From Crocosphaera sp. UHCC 0190 (GTDB taxonomy: Bacteria > Cyanobacteriota > Cyanobacteriia > Cyanobacteriales > Microcystaceae), in the NCBI RefSeq assembly GCF_034932065.1, contig NZ_JAYGHP010000006.1, forward strand, positions 1-64,000: DNA of 64,000 bases, in the 5' to 3' direction. A program made the translations under genes and the position numbers. This document shows positions 44,194 to 52,543 of the stretch, piece by piece. The first letter of the stretch is position 1. Each line of letters begins with the position of its first letter. The notes below the pieces were generated by a model. It was not told the origin of the DNA and did no database searches. It saw nothing but the letters and a program-made list of their open reading frames with translations.

Positions 44194-45609
44194 GATGACT
44201 ATGTAGAAATTCGAGATCCTTTTGAAAATAATACAGCTTTTACGATTTCTCTTTGGATTAATCCTGCTCTTTTAAATTCTGCTTTCCATGGATTTATTGG
44301 GAAACAAGGAGATGCACATCGTAAACCTGGAATGTGGATATGTCCTAGTGATAAGGCACTACATTATGACTCCTATAGTACCTCCGATCAACGTTATTCT
44401 GGTGTATTAAAAAATTTCTTTGAAAGTACGCAACAATGGGTTCATATTGCCTGGGTAAAAGAGGATACTGAGTACAAAATCTATCGCAACGGAGAACTAT
44501 TTGCAACTGAACCTGCACCCACCAATTTTTATACAACGAATACTAGCTATTGGTTAGGAAGAGTTGATAATTTTTTTCCTGGAAAAATGACAGAAGTTCG
44601 TATCTGGAATAAAGCCCGCAGCCAAGGGGAAATCAAAAAAGATATGAACCATCGTTTAACAGGCAAAGAAGCAGGCTTAATGGCTTATTTCCCCTTAAAT
44701 GGTGATGTTTTTGATCAAACTAACAATAATAATAACGGAACGATTCACGGGGCAAGTTGGACAGAAGAAAACTTAGACTGTCTTGAACCTTTGAAGGCTA
44801 CAGTAGAGATTGCGGAAATTGTTTACAAAGGCCATGTAAAACGGACTCAATCTGATGAATATATTGAGATTCGTAATAGTGGTAATGGTGTTGCTGACTT
44901 ATCTAATTGGAAAGTTACCTCATCAGGAAAGGATCAAATCTTTGCATTTCCAGAAGGTACATCTTTAGCCGCAGGTCAAATTATTCGAGTTTATACTAAC
45001 GAAGTTCATCAAGAATCAGGTGGTTTTAGTTTCGGCAGTAAAACGGCTATTTGGAACGATAAAGGTGACATCGGTAAAGTATTAGATGCTGAAGGAAATG
45101 AAGTATCTAGTTTTAGTTACGGTGATCAACCTAAAAAAGAAGAGTCTGTTGATACTATTAAAGCAGAATTAGGCATTTCTGGGTTAAAAATTAACATCAG
45201 TGAAAGCGATATTAAGCAGTTAATGACACCTCAAATTAAAGTCAGCTTTTTAGATGCTTTCCGCAGTGCCATGAAAAGCTTTATGGAAGATGGAAACTTA
45301 GGAGAAAGTCCCCTATCTATTCTTCACGAATTACCTGGAGAATATGGCTTATCCGATAACCCTAATGCCCAAGAAATGAATGAGAAAATGAAAGAATTAC
45401 TCAATGATTGTGGCATGGAATTACTCACTGATGCAGAAGATCCTGCGGATGAATGGGCAGGTAAAGTGATGTGTGATGAAACAGGAGAACAATACGGAAC
45501 TAATAGCTATTGGATCTTTAAATTATCTCCCTCTCAATTTACTGATCTTAACTATGCTGTGGTTGATAAAGCTGGAGTTAAACCTACCGTTAACTGGGGT
45601 TTCAGCTAA
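44131..45609 (+). CDS. LamG-LTD protein with an extra C-terminal domain, second of the pair
   Basis: The first 20 residues and the LTD (about 225-335) nearly equal those of the upstream gene. The LamG domain between (VLNFDGQDDYVEIRD, FTISLWINPALLN, WVHIAWVKEDTEYKIYRNGE, GKMTEVRIWNKA) is only distantly similar. Residues about 339-492 are an added acidic domain with DTIKAELGISGLKINISESD and PGEYGLSDNPNAQEMNEKMK, ending PTVNWGFS, which I do not recognise. It has no signal peptide. It is preceded by its own copy of the leader, so both genes are probably under the same control. A 28-bp palindrome lies 33 bp after the stop. Confidence 0.85.
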   Translation: MTAVQTLTQQNLQSVLNFDGQDDYVEIRDPFENNTAFTISLWINPALLNSAFHGFIGKQGDAHRKPGMWICPSDKALHYDSYSTSDQRYSGVLKNFFESTQQWVHIAWVKEDTEYKIYRNGELFATEPAPTNFYTTNTSYWLGRVDNFFPGKMTEVRIWNKARSQGEIKKDMNHRLTGKEAGLMAYFPLNGDVFDQTNNNNNGTIHGASWTEENLDCLEPLKATVEIAEIVYKGHVKRTQSDEYIEIRNSGNGVADLSNWKVTSSGKDQIFAFPEGTSLAAGQIIRVYTNEVHQESGGFSFGSKTAIWNDKGDIGKVLDAEGNEVSSFSYGDQPKKEESVDTIKAELGISGLKINISESDIKQLMTPQIKVSFLDAFRSAMKSFMEDGNLGESPLSILHELPGEYGLSDNPNAQEMNEKMKELLNDCGMELLTDAEDPADEWAGKVMCDETGEQYGTNSYWIFKLSPSQFTDLNYAVVDKAGVKPTVNWGFS

Positions 45610-45641
45610 CTTTTAAACGCCATAAGTAACCTCATCTCTCA

Positions 45642-45669
45642 CTAGGGGGCAACGGCCGTTGACCCCTAC
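45642..45669. repeat. 28-bp palindrome, near copy of 42430-42457
   Basis: CTAGGGGGCAACGG and CCGTTGACCCCTAC arms, differing from the 42430 copy at two positions. It lies 33 bp after the second LamG-LTD stop. Confidence 0.88.
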
Positions 45670-45778
45670 AATTTTTTTCTTTATTATTACTGTATAGAAA
45701 CTAATATCACGTTTTCCTAGGCAATTATTCTCAATTATTGTATAATCTCATTGCCATTAATCTCAAGCTTTCTTATTC

Positions 45779-46927
45779 ATGGATAACGCCTTATTAGTTC
45801 AACTCATTGGCATTAGCGGTTACATTATTTATATCACCACCTCAGCAGCGGTATACGGTATTTTTGCCCTAGGACTAAATTTACAATGGGGTTTCACTGG
45901 ACTCATTAACTTTGGCGTGGTTGCTTTCATGACCTTGGGAGCCTATACTACTGTTTTATTAACCCTCACAGGTTTTCCCTTCGTCCTTGCCATCTTAGCG
46001 GGTGCAGTTTTAGCAGCAATATTAGGGTTATTAATTGGACTTTCTACCTTACGTCTCAGGGAAGATTATCTTGCTATTGTTACGATTGGGGTATCAGAAT
46101 TAGTTCGTTTAGTTGCGTTAAATGAAGAATGGTTGACTAAAGGTGCATTAGGATTAAGACAATATCCCCTTCCCTTGAATATTGAACCAAGTTTTCCCCT
46201 TAAATTAAGTCTCATTGCTATCTTAACTCTTTTAGGAATTTATGCAGGATGGACACTCTATAAAAGTCTTGCTTCTCAATGGAAACAAAATAAGGAAATT
46301 CAAGGTAAAAGTTATCAACCGAGAAAACCTATTACTTTAGTTATTTGGGGAATTATTGCCACCGCTTTAATCTTATTAGTGTATATTACAGGAATAACAG
46401 CCCTTTCTTATTATACCTATAAAGCCGGATTAATGGTGTTGGTTTTGTCTGTCTTAGCGATCACTTATAGTGGATTAGAATTTTTAGTTCATTCTCCTTG
46501 GGGACGCATTCTTAAAGCCATTCGAGAAGATGAAGAAATTCCCAAAGCTCTAGGCAAAAATATTTTATGGTATAAGTTACAATCTTTTATGTTAGGCGGT
46601 GCGATCGCCGGTATTGCAGGTGCTTTCTTTGCTTGGCAATTAACGGCAATTTATCCCGATAAATTTGATCCTCTAATTACTTTTAATACTTGGATTATTG
46701 TTGTTTTAGGTGGTTCAGGTAGTAATGCAGGTACAATTTTAGGAGCAATTATTTTTTGGGCTTATGATTCCTTAACGCGCTTTATATTACCTCAACTTGG
46801 TATTTTAAGTCCCAGTCAAGCTGGTTATTTTCGGATTATGGTAATTGGCTTAATTTTAATGGTCTTAATGGTTTGGCGACCTCAAGGAATTTTAGGTAAA
46901 AAAGAAGAATTAACCTTAGGTCGTTAA
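45779..46927 (+). CDS. livM: Branched-chain amino acid ABC transporter permease, LivM family
   Basis: This 382-residue polytopic membrane protein has AVYGIFALGLNLQWGFTGLI near the N-terminus, the typical TLRLREDYLAIVTIGVSELV, the cytoplasmic coupling segment HSPWGRILKAIREDEEIPKA and the C-terminal VLGGSGSNAGTILGA. All are LivM/BraE signatures. In cyanobacteria the neutral amino acid N-I system spreads its Nat genes over the genome, which would fit this lone permease. An insert of about 60 residues lies after LRQYPLPL. Substrate choice is inference. Confidence 0.9.
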   Translation: MDNALLVQLIGISGYIIYITTSAAVYGIFALGLNLQWGFTGLINFGVVAFMTLGAYTTVLLTLTGFPFVLAILAGAVLAAILGLLIGLSTLRLREDYLAIVTIGVSELVRLVALNEEWLTKGALGLRQYPLPLNIEPSFPLKLSLIAILTLLGIYAGWTLYKSLASQWKQNKEIQGKSYQPRKPITLVIWGIIATALILLVYITGITALSYYTYKAGLMVLVLSVLAITYSGLEFLVHSPWGRILKAIREDEEIPKALGKNILWYKLQSFMLGGAIAGIAGAFFAWQLTAIYPDKFDPLITFNTWIIVVLGGSGSNAGTILGAIIFWAYDSLTRFILPQLGILSPSQAGYFRIMVIGLILMVLMVWRPQGILGKKEELTLGR

Positions 46928-46951
46928 TTGTCATATTACTTGTTAATTAGG

Positions 46952-48694
46952 TCACGGACTAATCGTAATGGTAAAAAATATCCCATCATCCTGTAAAGAA
47001 TTTCCGCCTTGAAATAGCTCCTTTCCTAAACGGTTTGCCCAGTCAATACGGGCATTAAAAAAACTACCATATTGTAGTTGTAAACCGATCCCAACGGAAG
47101 CTAATTCATTAATCGCTGGATCTGGTGTATCCCCGCTATTCCAACCTTGACCATAATTTAAAAAAGGCACAATTTGCACCAAAACCTTATCATTAGGCAT
47201 ACGATAAATCGGTAAACGTACTTCCATTCCTGCAAAAATTCCATTATCGGTTAACAAAGAATTCTGTCGATATCCTTCTACATTCCCTAAACCCCCTAAA
47301 GAAAATTGCTCTAAAGAAACAATAGGACGATCAGCAATTTGGAAATCACTTCTGATCAAAAATAAAGTATCAGGTGCCAATAATCTAACCCATTGTGCTT
47401 GACCCCGCCATAAAAAATAGTTACTATAAGGAGACTCAGGATTAACAGAAAAATCAAAGGGTTTTGTTGTCCCTAATGCTTCAATTCCCCAGTTAAATTC
47501 TGACCGTGCAGACAACACTTGTTGATCGCTTCTTCCTACCCATTCCTGAGCAAATCTGATGGTTGAAATATGAGTTCTTCCATTATTATCTGAACCCCTC
47601 CCAGGAAAAGGAAGTCCCTGTAAATAAAGAGTTTTAGTTTGTTGATGATCGAGATCTAACTCTAAAGCAAACTGTTGATTAGGAGTTTCTATAATAGGTT
47701 GTTTAAATTTGAAAGAATACTTTTGATAATCGGAATTAATCTCTAAAATATCTAAGGGTTGCTCAATAATTTCCCCTGTTAAATTCCTAAAACCTACTTG
47801 AACTGTGCCATTATAAACATTGACCGGAACTTGATAAGTCACCTCAATATCATCACTGCCATCTGTATTAAAATATGTTAGCTCAACTTTATCCCCATTA
47901 CCCGTTAAATTCTTCTCAGATAGATTAAACCCTCGACGAATTTCTCCCACTTGAGGGTTGCGTCCATCATCAATAATAGCTGTCGGAAAAAAAGAACGTG
48001 CTGTAACTACATTAACAATTAAAAAATTATTACCTGGACGGGGACTCGCAGTTAATTCTGCGGAAATTTTCTCAATGATCGGATTTAATTGTAAAATTTG
48101 TAACCCTTCGACTAAACGGTTAATATTTAAGGGCGTTTCCCCCGCTAATGCCAAGCGATCGCGGACATAATTTGGGTTCAGTTTTCCCTCAACTGTTACC
48201 TTAACATCTTCTAATTTTCCCTCGACAATATTAATTGTAACGATTCCATTTTCAATGGTTTGGGGAGGAATATAAGACCCAGAAGTCACATAACCATTAT
48301 CAACATAAAGTTTCGTAATTGCTGATCTCGCTTGCAATAATTCAGAAAAGGTAATGGGACGACCCGTAAATTGCTGAGTCGCCTGAGCTAATTCTTCTGT
48401 ACTAAAAGCCGTATTTCCCTGAAACTGAAACTGCTTAACTGTAATGGTTCCTGATATATTAGCAGGAACTTCCTCTACAGTATTCGGATTAAAGGAAGGG
48501 ATTTTTAGGGGAGTTTCTGGTAAAGGGACAGGTTGGGTAGGGGTTAACTCCGGCAAAGAGGGGGGACGAACAGGGTTTTCTTCAAAGGGTTGTGCCTGAA
48601 GTTTACCGCCATTCAAACCACTAAGCCATAGAATACCAGCAAAAACAATCAACAAATTAGGGAGACGGAGACTGGTTAGTCGTTGACAAATCAT
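46952..48694 (-). CDS. Two-partner secretion outer-membrane translocator (ShlB/FhaC family)
   Basis: TpsB proteins are 16-strand outer-membrane barrels that export a TpsA exoprotein. The 580 residues show a signal peptide (1-34), a Pro-rich linker (about 40-75), a POTRA domain (ITVKQFQFQGNTAFSTEELA, about 85-160), a second POTRA-like part ending near 230, and a C-terminal barrel with LEQFSLGGLGNVEGYRQN, the family's lid-lock-like VRGY-type motif. The barrel ends in FFTITISP. The start codon lies 38 bp inside the end of the upstream TpsA gene, so the two are co-transcribed and probably translationally coupled. Confidence 0.93.
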   Translation of the reverse strand: MICQRLTSLRLPNLLIVFAGILWLSGLNGGKLQAQPFEENPVRPPSLPELTPTQPVPLPETPLKIPSFNPNTVEEVPANISGTITVKQFQFQGNTAFSTEELAQATQQFTGRPITFSELLQARSAITKLYVDNGYVTSGSYIPPQTIENGIVTINIVEGKLEDVKVTVEGKLNPNYVRDRLALAGETPLNINRLVEGLQILQLNPIIEKISAELTASPRPGNNFLIVNVVTARSFFPTAIIDDGRNPQVGEIRRGFNLSEKNLTGNGDKVELTYFNTDGSDDIEVTYQVPVNVYNGTVQVGFRNLTGEIIEQPLDILEINSDYQKYSFKFKQPIIETPNQQFALELDLDHQQTKTLYLQGLPFPGRGSDNNGRTHISTIRFAQEWVGRSDQQVLSARSEFNWGIEALGTTKPFDFSVNPESPYSNYFLWRGQAQWVRLLAPDTLFLIRSDFQIADRPIVSLEQFSLGGLGNVEGYRQNSLLTDNGIFAGMEVRLPIYRMPNDKVLVQIVPFLNYGQGWNSGDTPDPAINELASVGIGLQLQYGSFFNARIDWANRLGKELFQGGNSLQDDGIFFTITISP

Positions 48695-51428
48695 AGCAAG
48701 TGGCTGGCATAAAACCGGAACTGTGAGGAGTCACAGCGGATGCTTGGGCCGTCAGCACTACTTTACCATCGGCATCGGTGATCCATCCTTGTGCTTCCAC
48801 GATGGGAGGCCTGTGTGTTTCCCTCTGGTTAAGAGGTTCGGGGGAGGATGAACGATTGTTATGAACTTCTGATGAAGGCTCGAAATTGGACAAAGTATTA
48901 TTAGGATAACCTAATTCAGTTAATCCTGTCTGAGTATTGACACCTTCATGGGGGTTTGGGTATAAACCCCCGCGTCCCCTAATGATAAATTCTCCTCTAG
49001 TTAAGGCCCCACCAGGACTACAAGCATCAATAATGAGTTTTTTGGCATCCACCACATCGGCGGGAAGTTTCACTAAGCTTCTTTGGGGATCAACATCAGG
49101 ACGGTTAATGGCCACAGTCCCTAATTGACCAAACTGGGAACTAGCAGTAATGTCACTCAGGGGAGTCAGTTTTGCTCGTTCTTCAATGCCAAATACCCCC
49201 GAAGTCGTAATATCAATATTACCCCCTTGCCCTAGAAAAGCATTGGCAAAAATATCACTATTTTCGGCGGGAACGGCAATAATAAATCGGGCGTTAATAT
49301 CTATGTTCCCTCCGTTACCACTTCCTTGTTGGGTTCCTGCAGTGGTAGAAATTTGGCTATCATGTCTTAGGATTAACAATTGGTTGACATCAAGGGCAAT
49401 GTTTCCCCCTTCTCCTGATGCCGTTTCCGCAGTTAGGCGGCTATCATTATCTAATAAGATATTTTGCGCCTTAATATTAATATTACCCGCATTTCCTAAA
49501 CCAAAACTGCTGACAGTCACTTCTGAATCATTGTTGACCGTTAGATTATCGGTAATAATGTTTAAACTCCCTGCATTAGCTAAGGTATTATCAACTTCTA
49601 ATAATTCTGGTGCAATGCCCAATCTTACTAATTCTTGGACATTTTCCGGCGTTAAGGGTTGACTGGTAGCAGTGAGTTGACTGTTGTTGTCTACAACAAT
49701 CGACCCAGCATTGAGGGTTAAATTACCCCCTTGACCTAAACCAATACTTCTAACCGCTACTCGTGAGTGATTATTAACTGTTAATTTGTCCGTTTTAATG
49801 GTTAAATTTCCTGCATTCCCTGTTCCTTGGGAAGAGGCAGTTAAAACGCCTTGATCTAGAAGAATAGTATTGGCTTGAATATTTATATTTCCCGCCGTTC
49901 CTTCCCCCAAACTTGCCGCAGAAAGAACGCCCCCATTCGCCACCATTAATCGATCAGTATTAAGGTTAAGACTACCTCCTTGGCCAAAACCCAAGAATCT
50001 GATATCGCTAAACCCTGATTCAATAAAAATTGCACTAGGAACTCTTCCTGCTTCAATGCGATTGGGAATAATCTCGGTGCCAGTGATTTGTACCGATTCA
50101 GAGGCATTGATGTTAACTGTTCCCCCTTTACCCGTAGCTGTATTAGGGGGATCTCCTCGTAAAACAGCAGTGGCAGCCGAAATCAGTCCTCCATCTTGTA
50201 ATCCTAAGTTTTTGGCATTGATATTTATGTCTCCTCCATTGCCTGAACCCACTGTAGTTGTACTTATGGTGCTATTGGTCAAAAAACCCGTTCCTATAAC
50301 ATCAACTGAATCAGAAGCATTAATTTCCACGTTACCCCCTTGTCCTGCACCAAACACCTCTGATGCAACTAATGCTCCATCACGCAAAATTAACTTTTGA
50401 GTGTTGATGATAATATTACCCCCCGAACCTGTTACCCCTGAGCCAACCTCAGCGAACAAACCCGTGAGAAAATCTTGCGTTTTGGAACCCGTCATTTCAA
50501 CAGACTCGGTAGCGTTAACAGTAATATCTCCCGCCGTTTGAGAGTCTTGAGGACGACTAAATATTTGTGCATTATTGTCTAAGGAAATTCGTCTTCCTTG
50601 TAGCTGAATCGAGGAATTAAACCCTCGGATAATCTCGAATCCTTGTGAGAACAAGATATCTTGAAAGTTGTTGACTCCTTCATAACCTAGTTTAAATCCA
50701 CTGTTAGTCTTAGTTATTTGAACGGTACTCTTGCTGCCAACGCTTCCTAATTCTATGCGTCCATTGGTAACGTTTATTCCTTCAGCTTCGTTTTCTTCAT
50801 TACCTGCTCCTATAAAGTGGATATTTCCCCCCACAAAAGCTAAGGTATTGCCAGGATTGACGCTCAGATCAATCACTCGGTCAAGCAGAATATTTCCTGG
50901 GTTAGAGCCAAATTGTAACCCAACCGGAACACTCATAGTTAACAATGGATTGGGTTGTGTATTAGTGGCACTAAATTGAACCCCATCAGCAAATTCTATG
51001 GACTCCGCACTACTCGCTAAAAAAGACCCCCCAATATTGACTTGAGCATTGGGGCCAAAAGTAATGCCATTGGGATTAATTAAAAATAAATTAGCCGTAC
51101 CATTGGCGCGAATTATTCCCTCAATCTGGGAAATAGAAGCACCGGTGACACGGCTAATAATATTATTTATCTGATTAGAATTATTAAAATATGCCTCGAC
51201 TTTGTCGGGAATAGAAAACTGATTAAAACTGTGAAATAAATTATTACCCTGTTGTGTCCCCCCAGTAATTTCTAATTGATTACCTGTTGGGGTTACTTGG
51301 GTGTTTACAGTTCCATCACTAGAGACTTGCGCTAGAGTTGAGGGAACAACCGTTAAGTAACTGACGGTAAGGATGCTGATACAGGCTGGGAATCTGTGAA
51401 TTGTAAAATAACGACTGACACTCATCAC
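48657..51428 (-). CDS. Filamentous haemagglutinin-type two-partner secretion exoprotein (TpsA)
   Basis: The 923 residues have a signal peptide (1-33, ending STLA) followed by the TPS domain needed for export (NNLFHSFNQFSIPDKVEAYF, then LFLINPNGITFGPNAQVNIG with the NPNG motif). A long parallel beta-helix follows, made of repeats such as GNINIQANTILLDQG, GNLTIKTDKLTVNN and GNINIKAQNILLDND. The C-terminal 120 residues are non-repetitive with several Cys (IDACSPGG; PATCYDL) and may be a cap. It is probably exported to the surface by the downstream TpsB. Length is modest for the class. No adhesion target can be read. Confidence 0.92.
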   Translation of the reverse strand: MMSVSRYFTIHRFPACISILTVSYLTVVPSTLAQVSSDGTVNTQVTPTGNQLEITGGTQQGNNLFHSFNQFSIPDKVEAYFNNSNQINNIISRVTGASISQIEGIIRANGTANLFLINPNGITFGPNAQVNIGGSFLASSAESIEFADGVQFSATNTQPNPLLTMSVPVGLQFGSNPGNILLDRVIDLSVNPGNTLAFVGGNIHFIGAGNEENEAEGINVTNGRIELGSVGSKSTVQITKTNSGFKLGYEGVNNFQDILFSQGFEIIRGFNSSIQLQGRRISLDNNAQIFSRPQDSQTAGDITVNATESVEMTGSKTQDFLTGLFAEVGSGVTGSGGNIIINTQKLILRDGALVASEVFGAGQGGNVEINASDSVDVIGTGFLTNSTISTTTVGSGNGGDININAKNLGLQDGGLISAATAVLRGDPPNTATGKGGTVNINASESVQITGTEIIPNRIEAGRVPSAIFIESGFSDIRFLGFGQGGSLNLNTDRLMVANGGVLSAASLGEGTAGNINIQANTILLDQGVLTASSQGTGNAGNLTIKTDKLTVNNHSRVAVRSIGLGQGGNLTLNAGSIVVDNNSQLTATSQPLTPENVQELVRLGIAPELLEVDNTLANAGSLNIITDNLTVNNDSEVTVSSFGLGNAGNINIKAQNILLDNDSRLTAETASGEGGNIALDVNQLLILRHDSQISTTAGTQQGSGNGGNIDINARFIIAVPAENSDIFANAFLGQGGNIDITTSGVFGIEERAKLTPLSDITASSQFGQLGTVAINRPDVDPQRSLVKLPADVVDAKKLIIDACSPGGALTRGEFIIRGRGGLYPNPHEGVNTQTGLTELGYPNNTLSNFEPSSEVHNNRSSSPEPLNQRETHRPPIVEAQGWITDADGKVVLTAQASAVTPHSSGFMPATCYDLSTTNQSPSP

Positions 51429-51569
51429 ACATTAGTTAGATGTCTATGTTGTAAGTCTGAGTCTAAGGATAATCCATCGAAACTGACCTTTTAATTATAG
51501 ACTGCATCCCTATACCAATGCTTGTTAGATTTTTTAAATCTCAACGTATTGCATTGATTTATCAATCTA

Positions 51570-51731
51570 CTAACATCTAGCACATCCTTGAGGTTGAGTG
51601 GTTTCGGTAACAGGATTATGGCTTTCCCCTTGAGTTTGTTGTTGGGTGGGAACATTAGCCATTACAGAAACATTAATACCAGCAGTTAAAGCAACGGTTA
51701 AGATAGCGACTAAAGTGTTGTTGAATTTCAT
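51570..51731 (-). CDS. Small exported Cys-containing peptide, unrecognised
   Basis: A 53-codon frame with AAAGGAG about 10 bp upstream of the ATG at 51731. It reads MKFNNTLVAILTVALTAGIN then VSVMA, a clean signal peptide with an AMA-type cleavage region, followed by a short polar mature part rich in Gln and Thr ending QPQGCARC. The strong ribosome site, the signal peptide and the two terminal cysteines support a real gene. It lies 140 bp upstream of the TpsA gene on the same strand. Function unknown; a secreted or envelope peptide is inferred. Confidence 0.65.
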   Translation of the reverse strand: MKFNNTLVAILTVALTAGINVSVMANVPTQQQTQGESHNPVTETTQPQGCARC

Positions 51732-51915
51732 TGTTTTGGCTCCTTTTGTGTTGGTTGTTTGTTTGTTCTCTATGTCTACATAATAAGCGGTGATTCTAGA
51801 TAAAACCTACCGGAGATATGCGTGAGTTTTAAGCAAAAAAAATCTTTTTTTCCGTAGAAAGCACACAGTGATTAAAAACACTGCTCATAAGCTGGAAAAA
51901 TTAGGGAGTAGATCT

Positions 51916-52032
51916 ATGAACATCATCGGTTATGGCATAGGCTTGCCAGGTCTTCTCTGGAACCTTGAACATACCCTCTTGGGAAAATCCCCTAATCCGG
52001 TAATCAAAGTCATCCTTAGAGAGAGATTGTAA
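51916..52032 (+). CDS. Possible 38-residue small protein
   Basis: An ATG at 51916 follows AGGGAG by 8 bp. The frame reads MNIIGYGIGLPGLLWNLEHT and continues to a TAA at 52030, with a basic end (KVILRERL). The only support is the ribosome site and a protein-like composition; chance remains possible. Confidence 0.35.
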   Translation: MNIIGYGIGLPGLLWNLEHTLLGKSPNPVIKVILRERL

Positions 52033-52213
52033 CAGGCAACTTAAACATTCCTAAGTGATCCTAACCAGAACTGAATTTTGTTCTTACCCATACTATAGTT
52101 GATATTACCTAATTTTACTCGAAGTTTCAAGTAAAATTAAACAAACAAATCATCTCGATACAATCAGATACAAAACGCAAAATAACCTTGGTCATTGGGT
52201 AAAATCAAAACAA

Positions 52214-52240
52214 AATTGGACAATATTGTCCAATTTTTTT
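52214..52240 (+). terminator. Terminator-like hairpin with T-run
   Basis: Eleven-bp perfect arms beginning AATTGGACAAT, with the right arm running into TTTTTTT. It would end a plus-strand transcript such as that of the 51916 small frame. Confidence 0.65.
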
Positions 52241-52329
52241 AGATATGTTAAGCCGAATAAAATAGACAATATTACTCAAACTTGAACACAAGACTTTAAT
52301 CCCCAAAACTGAGGGGTTATATAGCAGAA

Positions 52330-52357
52330 GGCAGGGGGCAGGAGGCAGGAGGCAGGA
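52330..52357. repeat. STRR heptanucleotide repeat, four units of GGCAGGA type
   Basis: One GGCAGGG and three perfect GGCAGGA units. GGCAGGA-like heptamers are a known cyanobacterial short tandem repeat. Confidence 0.85.
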
Positions 52358-52543
52358 GGTTAAAACCTCACTGCTATTGGGTTTGAGGTTTGAAAAATGT
52401 CCTATCCTCCTTGGCGGTTGCTATATAAGCTATTAAGCATCCAAATGGCTAGTTTAGACTGCGGGGGAGCAGGGAGAAAGGGGTTGAGGGTTTGTACCAA
52501 GACTTTAAATAAGCGGTTTAAATTCACAACAGCTTACATCCTG

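Larger units (their letters stand above)
52033..52543. other. Gene-free stretch before the CHASE2-GGDEF-EAL gene end
   Basis: About 510 bp with no supported gene. It holds the perfect inverted repeat at 52214-52235, a heptamer tandem repeat at 52330-52357 and otherwise AT-rich DNA with a short G-rich segment near 52460. Confidence 0.6.

Noticed and set aside
42430-45669. Palindrome-flanked region as a transposon
   Set aside because: No transposase gene and no target-site duplication are visible, and the same palindromes occur beside unrelated genes.
49150-49662. Long plus-strand frame opposite the TpsA gene
   Set aside because: Antisense shadow of the repetitive beta-helix coding sequence; low-complexity translation.
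52330-52357. Tandem repeat considered as a CRISPR remnant
   Set aside because: Units are contiguous heptamers with no spacers; it is a short tandem repeat.
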